Source of the DNA: Bacillota bacterium
GTDB taxonomy: Bacteria; Bacillota; Clostridia; Lachnospirales; Lachnospiraceae
Assembly: GCA_023410575.1 (NCBI GenBank)
Contig: JAEYPP010000001.1
Span: forward strand, 1 to 64,000
Direction: 5' to 3'
Length of the DNA stretch: 64,000 nucleotides
Shown here one piece after another: positions 1 to 6,733 of the stretch. Numbering within the stretch: position 1 is the stretch's first letter; each line of letters opens with the position of its first letter. The notes under the pieces were generated by a model. That model searched no databases. It was given only the letters and a program-made list of their open reading frames with translations, and was not told the DNA's origin. The position numbers were made by a program, and so were the translations under genes.

Positions 1-150
1 TCCTATATACCAGCATCACTAGTATAGAATATCATAAATGTGAAAGATTAACTTCCATGATTAGATTTGAAAGAGTAAATTCAACCTAGAACATCTGTGG
101 GGGTGGAACTTAGTTTTGCAATTCACTCACAATTAAATGATTGAGAAATT

Positions 151-223
151 TATACATACCATTAGTATGTATATTGACAGAATGAAAGGAATCGAATATA
201 ATGGATACATACCGAGAGTATGT
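151..223 (+). promoter_or_regulatory. Promoter of the tetR gene with two palindromic operators
   Basis: Seen: a perfect consensus sigma-A promoter, TTGACA at 174-179, 17 bases, TATAAT at 197-202. A perfect 9-bp inverted repeat, TATACATAC/GTATGTATA with a 5-base spacer (151-173), ends at the base before the -35. A second copy, TACATAC/GTATGTT with the same spacer (206-224, one mismatch), starts just after the -10. Inference: these are two operators for the TetR protein encoded next, which would repress its own gene and perhaps the exporter behind it. Confidence 0.8.
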
Positions 224-243
224 TATGGACAGGAGGGTGATTT

Positions 244-897
244 ATGGCACGAAATAAGTACCCAGAAGTTACGGTGGAGAAAATATTAGAAGTAGCACAA
301 AGATTATTTATGGAAAAGGGATATGATAATACAACGATTCAGGACATTGTGAATGAAATGGGTGGGTTGACAAAAGGAGCAGTATATCATCACTTTAAGT
401 CAAAAGAAGAGATTATGGATGCAGTTGGAAACCGCATGTTTTTCGAGAACAATCCCTTTGATCAAGTGCGTAATCGCTCTGATTTAAATGGATTAGAAAA
501 ACTTCGTCTTGTGTTTCAGCTCAATCAAGCAGATAGTGCTCGTACAGATATGACGATCCAAGCAATTCCTATTCTGAAAAATCCGAGAGTGTTAACTGGA
601 ATTATCGAGTCAAATCGTGAAATCCTAACTCCACTTTTCTATGAATTAATAGAGGAAGGAAACCGTGACGGTTCTATTCACACAGAGTATGCAAGAGAGC
701 TGTCTGAACTATTTCCATTGTTGACAAGTTTATGGATGATACCATCTGTTTATCCGGCAACAACAAAAGAGTTGAAAAACAAATTAAAGTTTTTTGCCGA
801 GATGCTTGATAAAATGGGAGTTCCTTTGTTCAATGATGAAATCATCGAATTAATTAACGACTTCTTTCAAAAGTTTGAATCGTCGACATTAAAATAA
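244..897 (+). CDS. TetR/AcrR family transcriptional regulator
   Basis: A 217-residue dimeric DNA-binding repressor. Residues about 8-62 form a TetR_N domain: the helix-turn-helix lies at about 30-55 with the family's G-A-V-Y-H-H-F-K-S-K-E recognition-helix pattern. The remaining helical region is the ligand-binding and dimer part and does not identify the ligand. AGGAGG at 231-236 sits 7 bases before the ATG. Two matching palindromes bracket its consensus promoter, so autorepression is likely. The MFS exporter gene follows in the same direction after a probable terminator and 180 bp; drug-efflux control is the usual role for such a pair, but this is inference. Confidence 0.9.
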   Translation: MARNKYPEVTVEKILEVAQRLFMEKGYDNTTIQDIVNEMGGLTKGAVYHHFKSKEEIMDAVGNRMFFENNPFDQVRNRSDLNGLEKLRLVFQLNQADSARTDMTIQAIPILKNPRVLTGIIESNREILTPLFYELIEEGNRDGSIHTEYARELSELFPLLTSLWMIPSVYPATTKELKNKLKFFAEMLDKMGVPLFNDEIIELINDFFQKFESSTLK

Positions 898-923
898 GGT
901 TGCCATTAAGGCAATTTTATTTT
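891..923 (+). terminator. Rho-independent terminator after tetR
   Basis: Stem of 14 pairs including two G-U (891-904 with 910-923), core TTGCC/GGCAA, 5-base loop and a T-rich 3' side. It overlaps the end of the tetR gene, so much of the exporter's transcription probably starts downstream of it. Confidence 0.6.
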
Positions 924-1077
924 ACTATAATACATTCATTCGGTAGGTATTAAAGTGAAAAGTAACTAAACTAACTCTTTCATACTATAACAACAGATTT
1001 AATGAATCACATAATCTTACATAAGTCAGAGTTGCTAATGATAGCTAATTAATAATAATAAGGAGACATACTCATTT

Positions 1078-2337
1078 ATGAAAAAACTGTTCACCTACAA
1101 TTTTACTCTATTAATATTAGGGCAAACTTTTTCATTATTAGGTAATTTTACACTGAAATTTGCCTTATCAATGTATGTATTAGAGAAAACACAATCGGCT
1201 TCTGTCTTTGCAAGCATGCTTGCTCTAGCTATGCTGCCAACCATATTGTTATCTCCTTTTGGAGGTATTCTTGCAGATCGTGTCAATCGTAGAAATATCA
1301 TGGTTTGTTTAGACGTCATATCATGTATTACTGTTTTTACATCTACGATATTGCTTAATGTATGCGATGATATCGTTGTGATTGGAGCGTTATTAGTTGC
1401 TTTATCTGTGTTAGGTGCATTTGAATCTCCAACCGTACAGGCCTGTGTGCCTCAGATGCTGACTGGAGAAAATATACTTAAGGGAAACGCCATGGTAAGT
1501 CAAATAACTGCAATAGCCTCGCTTGTAACTCCATTTTTGGGTAGCCTGTTTTATACTGCTTTTGGATTACAACCCATCCTTTACGCAACGACAATTTGTT
1601 TCCTCATAACGGCTATATTTGAATGGTTTATTAAACTTGACTATCAAAAAAACAGCAAGAAAGAACGCTTATTAACCATTGTTAAAGATGATTTTTCTAT
1701 GAGTTTACGATTTTTATCTAAAGAACAACCAAATATACTAAAATTGTCGTTATTAGCTGCTTTGGTAAGTTTCTTCGTAGCAGGAAATGCTGTTGTAGGA
1801 TTTCCTTACCTGGTACGATCAGTGTTAGGGCTATCTGCAAAACATTACGGGATTGCAGAAAGCGCAATGGGGATAGCTGCAATTTTGGGTGGACTTTCTG
1901 TCGGTCTGTTGGGGAAAAAACTAAAAATAGATAAGCTATATATGATGATGCTTATATTAGGATTATGCTTATTACCTATAGGTGGCATTCTCCTATTCTC
2001 GTATAGTACACTTGTAAAATATATCATATTAGTCTTAGCTTTCTGTATTTGTCAGATTGCTTGTAGCATTTTTTCAATTTATAGTATTACAGTGATTCAA
2101 GAGAGAACTCCTCATCATCTATCAGGAAAAGTAATGGCTTTCATAGTTACAATTTCTATGTGTGCGCAACCTTTAGGTCAATTATTGTTTGGTTTTCTTT
2201 TTGACGCATTTTCCAACAGTACATATTTTGTACTAATTCCAAGTGGTATTGTGGTAAGTGTTATTTCGCTGTTATCGATTGGTTTCTTCAAAAGGATGAG
2301 TTATGAGGAGATAAAGAAAGTGTCGGTAGAAGTTTGA
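1078..2337 (+). CDS. MFS transporter, drug/macrolide-efflux type
   Basis: A 419-residue membrane protein with about 12 hydrophobic segments, the normal size for a 12-TM major facilitator. The loop between TM2 and TM3 carries motif A (G-G-I-L-A-D-R-V-N-R-R at about residues 61-71), the proton-coupling gate motif of the family. Overall character is that of the MefA/NreB-like exporters, which expel drugs or macrolides by proton antiport; the substrate cannot be read from sequence. AAGGAGA precedes the ATG. It follows the TetR gene and is its most likely target. Confidence 0.8.
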   Translation: MKKLFTYNFTLLILGQTFSLLGNFTLKFALSMYVLEKTQSASVFASMLALAMLPTILLSPFGGILADRVNRRNIMVCLDVISCITVFTSTILLNVCDDIVVIGALLVALSVLGAFESPTVQACVPQMLTGENILKGNAMVSQITAIASLVTPFLGSLFYTAFGLQPILYATTICFLITAIFEWFIKLDYQKNSKKERLLTIVKDDFSMSLRFLSKEQPNILKLSLLAALVSFFVAGNAVVGFPYLVRSVLGLSAKHYGIAESAMGIAAILGGLSVGLLGKKLKIDKLYMMMLILGLCLLPIGGILLFSYSTLVKYIILVLAFCICQIACSIFSIYSITVIQERTPHHLSGKVMAFIVTISMCAQPLGQLLFGFLFDAFSNSTYFVLIPSGIVVSVISLLSIGFFKRMSYEEIKKVSVEV

Positions 2338-2448
2338 GGTGGCATATAATACAAATTATGGAAAAAGAATAAACTAGACCATCTATTCCTTAATTAATCT
2401 GATATAGTCATAGATAAATATATTCTGTGAGAGGATATTAGTTATTGT

Positions 2449-3045
2449 ATGAAAAAGAAAAATTTAAAAGCAATTCTATTAGGCTTTGTCTTGTGCTTGA
2501 TAATTTATATTTTTACTACAACTATAGGTATATATACATATTCTCTGAAAGATGAAAAATGTGTTGCTGATGTTGCTATAGTGTTAGGTGCTGGTGCTAC
2601 AGATAAGGGTGTTTTACCAATTTTTCGTGAAAGAATTAATCATGGTTTATGGTTATACAAGAATGGTTATGTAAGTGCTATTATTTTAACAGGTGGAATT
2701 GGTAAGGGAAATATCAATTCCGATGCAAGTATTGCAAAGCAATATGCAATAGAACAAGGCATACCAGAGGAGGATGTGTATACAGAAGATATATCTAGTA
2801 TAACACAAGAAAATATATCAAATGCAAAAGATACTATGGATTCTTTGTCTTTTCATACAGCAATTATTGTTTCTGATCCGTTGCATATGAAGAGGGCTAT
2901 GTTGATGGCTTCCGATTATGGAATAGAAGCATATAGTTCTCCAACACCAACATCAATGTATCGAAGTTTAAAAACTAAAATACCATTTTTATTAAGAGAA
3001 GAGTTTTTTTATGTAGGTTACAGAGTCTATCGAATATTTCACTAA
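2449..3045 (+). CDS. DUF218/YdcF-SanA family membrane-anchored protein
   Basis: A 198-residue protein with one N-terminal membrane segment (about residues 7-27) followed by an extracytoplasmic DUF218 domain. Family hallmarks seen: V-A-I-V-L-G-A-G at about 44-51, the R-x-x-x-G-L-x-L-Y segment, the I-L-T-G-G loop, the E-x-x-S-x-x-T-x-x-N pattern, and the S-D-P-L-H-M-x-R-A motif near 145. Relatives include E. coli SanA and YdcF and vancomycin-sensitivity proteins linked to the cell envelope; the biochemical activity is not established. It stands alone and is followed by a strong terminator about 100 bases downstream. Confidence 0.8.
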   Translation: MKKKNLKAILLGFVLCLIIYIFTTTIGIYTYSLKDEKCVADVAIVLGAGATDKGVLPIFRERINHGLWLYKNGYVSAIILTGGIGKGNINSDASIAKQYAIEQGIPEEDVYTEDISSITQENISNAKDTMDSLSFHTAIIVSDPLHMKRAMLMASDYGIEAYSSPTPTSMYRSLKTKIPFLLREEFFYVGYRVYRIFH

Positions 3046-3151
3046 ATATACTAGCATAATATATGGGCATCAGTAGATGATATCTGAGGCAACTCCTTAA
3101 ATTAATTTTATTACGAGATAGTGCAAATAACTATACTTCTGATAGAAAAAG

Positions 3152-3206
3152 GCTCCCTATTGGCAAGAATTTTAACATGAATTCTACGAATAGGGAGCTT
3201 TTGATT
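3152..3206 (+). terminator. Rho-independent terminator
   Basis: GCTCCCTATT at 3152-3161 pairs perfectly with AATAGGGAGC at 3189-3198, with an inner AGAATT/AATTCT stem, then TTTTGATTTT. It ends the DUF218 transcript. The remaining 180 bases to the next gene's stop hold nothing I recognise. Confidence 0.75.
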
Positions 3207-3384
3207 TTATATATGAATCATGAAGTATTAAAACAAATGGAACATTACTATACATTATATTGATAAAAAAACTTCGTTAGACAAACGTGTAGCATTAGAA
3301 AAGAGTGAAACCACCTCAACTACCGATAGACCTGTAAATTTGCTTGTAACGAGAAACTCAAAAAGCGTATTTTAGTAGCTTAGT

Positions 3385-3885
3385 TTAAATGAAACGAGCA
3401 CCGTTCTCTTTCAATTTCTTAAATTTTTTTTCTTTCTTTTTGTGAAACATCGTTCCTATTGCTGATGTATTAACAATAACTTTATATCCCTTCTTTATTG
3501 CTCCTAGAGCTGTCACTGTAACACATCCACCGCCGTCTACACCAACAACTTCGATTTCATCAACTTTATTTGTTACTAAAAAATCAATTAACTGCTGATT
3601 CGAAAAAGCATCACCTGTATATTTATCGAATACGTTATTCGATACTATATTGAGTCCTGTAACTAACTCAACTTCAAAAGAATCCTTATATGCTTTTATA
3701 GGTGCCAATTTATTAATCAAATTTTTTTTCATAATTTTTCTTATGTAAATAACTAGATTATCTTTGTTAGCATCGATTGCTCTATTAATATCTTCTAATA
3801 GATGCTGATTGTCGTATGTAAAAAACTTAGCATGATTTTCCCCGACACAAACGTTTTGCATATCAATTACAAATAATGCTTTCAT
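3385..3885 (-). CDS. Isochorismatase-family cysteine hydrolase
   Basis: A 166-residue cytoplasmic alpha/beta protein. Seen: the family's catalytic triad, Asp8 in F-V-I-D-M-Q-N, Lys88 in F-D-K-Y-T-G-D-A-F, and Cys121 in the D-G-G-G-C-V-T-V-T-A segment (normally G-x-x-x-x-x-C-V). Members hydrolyse amide or vinyl-ether bonds in substrates such as nicotinamide, N-carbamoyl compounds or isochorismate; the substrate here is unknown. Slightly shorter than the usual 180-210 residues. A good ribosome site (GGAGG on the minus strand) precedes the ATG. A perfect 31-bp palindrome overlaps its promoter, so it is probably under tight single-repressor control. Confidence 0.85.
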   Translation of the reverse strand: MKALFVIDMQNVCVGENHAKFFTYDNQHLLEDINRAIDANKDNLVIYIRKIMKKNLINKLAPIKAYKDSFEVELVTGLNIVSNNVFDKYTGDAFSNQQLIDFLVTNKVDEIEVVGVDGGGCVTVTALGAIKKGYKVIVNTSAIGTMFHKKKEKKFKKLKENGARFI

Positions 3886-3960
3886 ATAATACCTCCATAA
3901 TCACTAATGTACGAAATCATCGTCGCTTTTGTAATATCACATATATTTATTTTTCTTCTA

Positions 3961-4012
3961 TATATTGTATATATTACATATATACAATATAACACCATTT
4001 ACGATAAGTCAA
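3961..4012 (-). promoter_or_regulatory. Promoter and perfect palindromic operator of the isochorismatase-like gene
   Basis: Seen on the minus strand: TTGACT (4012-4007), 17 bases, TATTGT (3989-3984). The -10 lies inside a perfect inverted repeat with 14-bp arms (3961-3974 and 3978-3991) around a 3-base centre. Inference: an operator whose occupancy would block the promoter. The repressor is not identified; the nearby PadR gene at 4216 is one candidate. Confidence 0.65.
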
Positions 4013-4102
4013 TATCAATATTGAAATAGTAAGTGTTTAATCAGAATTTGTATTAGGATGATTACCATTTATTAGAGAAAGATTAAAAGATAATTAACCC
4101 TA

Positions 4103-4132
4103 TTGACATTATAATATTATACAGTGTATAGT
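4103..4132 (+). promoter_or_regulatory. Promoter and operator of the padR cassette
   Basis: TTGACA at 4103-4108, 18 bases, TATAGT at 4127-4132. The palindrome TATAC-AGT-GTATA (4118-4130) overlaps the -10, where a PadR-type repressor would act. Inference from position and symmetry. Confidence 0.6.
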
Positions 4133-4215
4133 ATTGCTAACAAAACAATATTGCAAATGAAATAGTAATCATTTCATGGAGGATATGAGTATAATTTTAG
4201 AAAGAAGGAGTTGAT

Positions 4216-4536
4216 TTGATGGTATTTAATACGGGCTCAGCGTTACTTGATGCAATTGTTCTTGCAGCGGTATCACGAGAACCAGAAGGAACCTATGGAT
4301 ATAAAATAACGCAAGATGTAAGAGAAGCAATTGAGATATCAGAATCTACATTATATCCAGTACTTCGTCGATTACAAAAAGATAATTGTTTGGAAGCGTA
4401 TAATCAGGAAATAGCAGGTCGCAATAGGAGATACTACAAAGTTACTTCCGAAGGACGAATTCAATTACAGTTATATTGTTCAGAGTGGAAGAAATATACG
4501 GATAAGATTGCCAAAATATTTGAGGGGGTGGCCTAG
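4216..4536 (+). CDS. PadR family transcriptional regulator
   Basis: A 106-residue winged-helix regulator of the short PadR class (s2 type, one C-terminal dimer helix). Residues about 8-80 hold the PadR domain: the segment L-D-A-I-V-L-A-A-V, the Y-G-Y-K-I-T-Q pattern, the recognition region S-E-S-T-L-Y-P-V-L-R-R-L, and the wing with G-R-N-R-R-Y-Y. First gene of a four-gene cassette; its stop codon directly abuts the next start. Short PadR genes next to DUF1700 genes are a common Firmicutes arrangement that responds to cell-envelope conditions. The palindrome over its -10 suggests autorepression. Confidence 0.9.
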   Translation: MMVFNTGSALLDAIVLAAVSREPEGTYGYKITQDVREAIEISESTLYPVLRRLQKDNCLEAYNQEIAGRNRRYYKVTSEGRIQLQLYCSEWKKYTDKIAKIFEGVA

Positions 4537-5421
4537 TTGAATCGCATAGAATTTATGGAACAATTAGAATTGTTGCTAAGCGATATTCCTACAGATGAGA
4601 AAGAGGAAGCATTAGAATTTTATACTAATTATTTTGAAGATGCGGGTATAGAGAACGAAGAGCAGATTCTCAAAGAGCTTGGTAGTCCAGAGAAAGTAGC
4701 TCGTACGATTAAATCAGACCTATTAGCAAATGGTGAGTATTCAAAGAACGGGGAATACACCGAGAATGGGTATAAAGATGCAAACGATAATAAGGAGAGC
4801 ATCATTAAAGTGTCACCTTCTGCACAAGAAGAAAACACGACAGAAGGTGACAATACGAATGGGAAAACTGTGAATCTAAGCAAGGATAAGCAGAATCAAG
4901 AGAACAGTAACCAAGGTGGTTATAACCAAGGCCAGCAAAATGATAATCAAGGTAATTATAACCAAGGCCAGTATCAGAACAGTAACCAAGGCGGTTACGG
5001 CCAAGGTCAGTATCAAAATAATAACCAAGGTGGTTATGACGAAGCGCAAAGACAGTACAGCTATCAGTCGTCAAAAACTAATATACCATTGTTAGTTTTA
5101 TTATGTATTTTTGCCATCCCATGTATTATTCCATTTTTCACTGCATGTTTCTTTACATTATTAGGTTTAGTAATTGGATTTGGAGCAGCAGCAGTGGCCT
5201 GTACTGGTGCAGGATTTACAGTCCTTGTTTTTGGATTTATTAAGATTGTTACATTTCCAGCGTTAGGAATGTTAGGAATCGGAGGCGGATTAATTTGCAT
5301 CGGACTTGGAATTTTATTCTTCTTCGTAACTTCTGTAGTTGCTAAGTTATTTCCTTTGATTATTAAGGCAATTGGTGCTATCTTTCGTGCACCATTTAGC
5401 GAAAGGAGAGTGGGGGCATGA
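4537..5421 (+). CDS. DUF1700 membrane protein with a Q/N/G/Y-rich linker
   Basis: 294 residues. Start is TTG directly after the padR stop, with GAGGGGG at about 4524-4530. Residues 1-70 are the conserved DUF1700 cytoplasmic helical domain (L-x-x-L-P-x-x-E-x-x-E-x-x-x-x-Y-x-x-Y-F-x-D-x-G, then G-S-P-E-K-V-A). Residues about 120-180 are an unusual low-complexity stretch made of repeated NQGGY, NQGQ and QYQN units. Residues about 180-285 contain three to four membrane segments. DUF1700 proteins partner with PadR regulators and DUF4097 proteins; the molecular role is unknown. The linker looks like a prion-like, phase-separation-prone segment and is probably lineage-specific. Confidence 0.85.
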   Translation: MNRIEFMEQLELLLSDIPTDEKEEALEFYTNYFEDAGIENEEQILKELGSPEKVARTIKSDLLANGEYSKNGEYTENGYKDANDNKESIIKVSPSAQEENTTEGDNTNGKTVNLSKDKQNQENSNQGGYNQGQQNDNQGNYNQGQYQNSNQGGYGQGQYQNNNQGGYDEAQRQYSYQSSKTNIPLLVLLCIFAIPCIIPFFTACFFTLLGLVIGFGAAAVACTGAGFTVLVFGFIKIVTFPALGMLGIGGGLICIGLGILFFFVTSVVAKLFPLIIKAIGAIFRAPFSERRVGA

Positions 5422-6278
5422 AAAGAGTATCCAAGATATTTTTAGGAATTGCCTGTTTCTGTATTGGTGTAGGCATTCTGCTTTCTATATTGGGAGTTGC
5501 ATTGGGAAGAAGAGGTGTTTCTCATGCTGGCAACAATTATAGTTATAGTTATACAGGAGAGGATATAAAATCGATCAATCTCGATGTGAAATATTGTCGT
5601 GTTAATATTAAGGAAGGTGATGAATTTACGGCAGAAGCCTATAATGTTATGGAGAACAGCTTCCAAGGTTATGTGGAAGGAGATACATTATATTTGAAAC
5701 AAAGTGGAACAATGACAGATACCATAAATTTCTTTGGATTGGATATTCCATTTAGTTTTGGCTTGTTTGATATTTATGATAATGATTCTCCTAAAATTGT
5801 AATTACGGTTCCATCAGGTTTTATAGCAGAAAACATTAAATTTGATCTGGGAGCTGGAGTAATTGAAGTAGATGAGCTGAGCACAGAAAATGCTGATTTT
5901 GAGATAGGTGCTGGTTCAATGGAAATACGCCGCTTGAATGTTACAGATAAAATCAGCTGTGAAGTTGGTGCTGGGGAGTTAAAAGTGAACAAGTTGGAAG
6001 CAAAGAATGCTGATTTTGAGTGTGGAGTCGGAAGAGTGATAATATCTGGTGAAATTAAGGGTGATTTATTAGCAGATTGTGGTATGGGACAAATTCAACT
6101 TGACTTAAATGGAAATGAGGAAGATTATAATTATAATGTGAGTTGTGGTGTCGGTAAAATTAAGTTAAATGATCATCATTATTCATTTTCTACAGATGAT
6201 AGAATTAGAAATGAAGATGCGGTTGGTACTTTTGATCTAAATTGTAGTGTAGGTTCATTAGAGGTATCGATTCAATAA
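5418..6278 (+). CDS. DUF4097 (LiaG/YvlB-like) membrane-anchored beta-repeat protein
   Basis: 286 residues; ATG overlaps the preceding stop by four bases (ATGA), so translation is coupled. One N-terminal membrane segment (about residues 7-29) is followed by an extracytoplasmic domain of repeated short beta units: I-K-F-D-L-G-A-G-V-I-E-V, A-D-F-E-I-G-A-G-S-M-E-I, I-S-C-E-V-G-A-G-E-L-K-V, A-D-F-E-C-G-V-G-R-V-I-I and similar, forming a probable right-handed beta-helix. This is the DUF4097 'putative adhesin' domain found in LiaG and YvlB. Third gene of the PadR cassette and followed by a PspC gene, a combination typical of envelope-stress loci. Confidence 0.85.
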   Translation: MKRVSKIFLGIACFCIGVGILLSILGVALGRRGVSHAGNNYSYSYTGEDIKSINLDVKYCRVNIKEGDEFTAEAYNVMENSFQGYVEGDTLYLKQSGTMTDTINFFGLDIPFSFGLFDIYDNDSPKIVITVPSGFIAENIKFDLGAGVIEVDELSTENADFEIGAGSMEIRRLNVTDKISCEVGAGELKVNKLEAKNADFECGVGRVIISGEIKGDLLADCGMGQIQLDLNGNEEDYNYNVSCGVGKIKLNDHHYSFSTDDRIRNEDAVGTFDLNCSVGSLEVSIQ

Positions 6279-6301
6279 TTTTATGAAAGTAGGGTAATAT
6301 T

Positions 6302-6478
6302 ATGCAGAAAAAATTAGTAAAATCAAGAAGTAACAGAAAAATTTGTGGAGTATGTGCAGGAATTGCTGAATATCTCAATATCGATCCAACAGTGGTACGA
6401 ATCTTATGGGTTATCTTTGCATGCTGTGGTGTTGGATTTTTTGCTTACCTAGTTTGTGCGTTTGTTATGCCAGATTAA
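6302..6478 (+). CDS. PspC domain protein (58 residues)
   Basis: Small ORF reading MQKKLVKSRSNRKICGVCAG at its start, then a helix with I-A-E-Y-L-N-I-D-P-T-V-V-R and one hydrophobic segment with C-C-G-V-G-F-F-A-Y, ending in V-M-P-D. This is the complete PspC fold (I-x-G-V-C-x-G-I-A-E-Y-x-x-x-D-P-T-x-V-R), normal in size for stand-alone members. PspC proteins are membrane sensors or effectors of envelope stress. It lies 23 bases behind the DUF4097 gene and closes the cassette; a G-rich ribosome site (AAGTAGGG) precedes the ATG. Confidence 0.88.
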   Translation: MQKKLVKSRSNRKICGVCAGIAEYLNIDPTVVRILWVIFACCGVGFFAYLVCAFVMPD

Positions 6479-6499
6479 ACACAAACATTTTCTTAAATG

Positions 6500-6635
6500 G
6501 AGCTGTTGCACCAGCTATGAACTGCTTCCCGCCAAGATAGACAATTAATAGAATATAACTTTTCCCAGCCAGCAGATATTTTGCTGGCTGAAATGCTTCT
6601 ATCCTGGTTGTCTGTTCCATCGATAGCCCTTTTTT
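6500..6635 (+). terminator. Long compound terminator after the pspC gene
   Basis: GAGCTGTTG (6500-6508) pairs with CGATAGCCC (6621-6629; includes G-U pairs and one mismatch), directly followed by six T's. Inside are GACAA/TTGTC (6540-6544 with 6608-6612) and a perfect CAGCCAGCA/TGCTGGCTG hairpin (6566-6574 with 6582-6590). The outer arms resemble other terminators of the window. It ends the cassette and insulates argS; conditional behaviour is possible but unproven. Confidence 0.5.
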
Positions 6636-6733
6636 GAAAGTTATTGTGATTCATTTCCAAAGACTTTACAAGAAATATCAATTGTGATAAAGTAAGTCTA
6701 TGTTTTTATAGGATTATAGATACGGAGGCAAGA

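Noticed and set aside
1..150. Any gene or element before the first promoter
   Set aside because: No ORF, structured repeat or promoter was seen in these bases; the end of an upstream gene could lie outside.
4890..5065. Possible CRISPR-like or tandem repeat array
   Set aside because: The AACCAAGG-type repeats are in frame, of uneven length and encode a Q/N-rich linker; there are no spacers.
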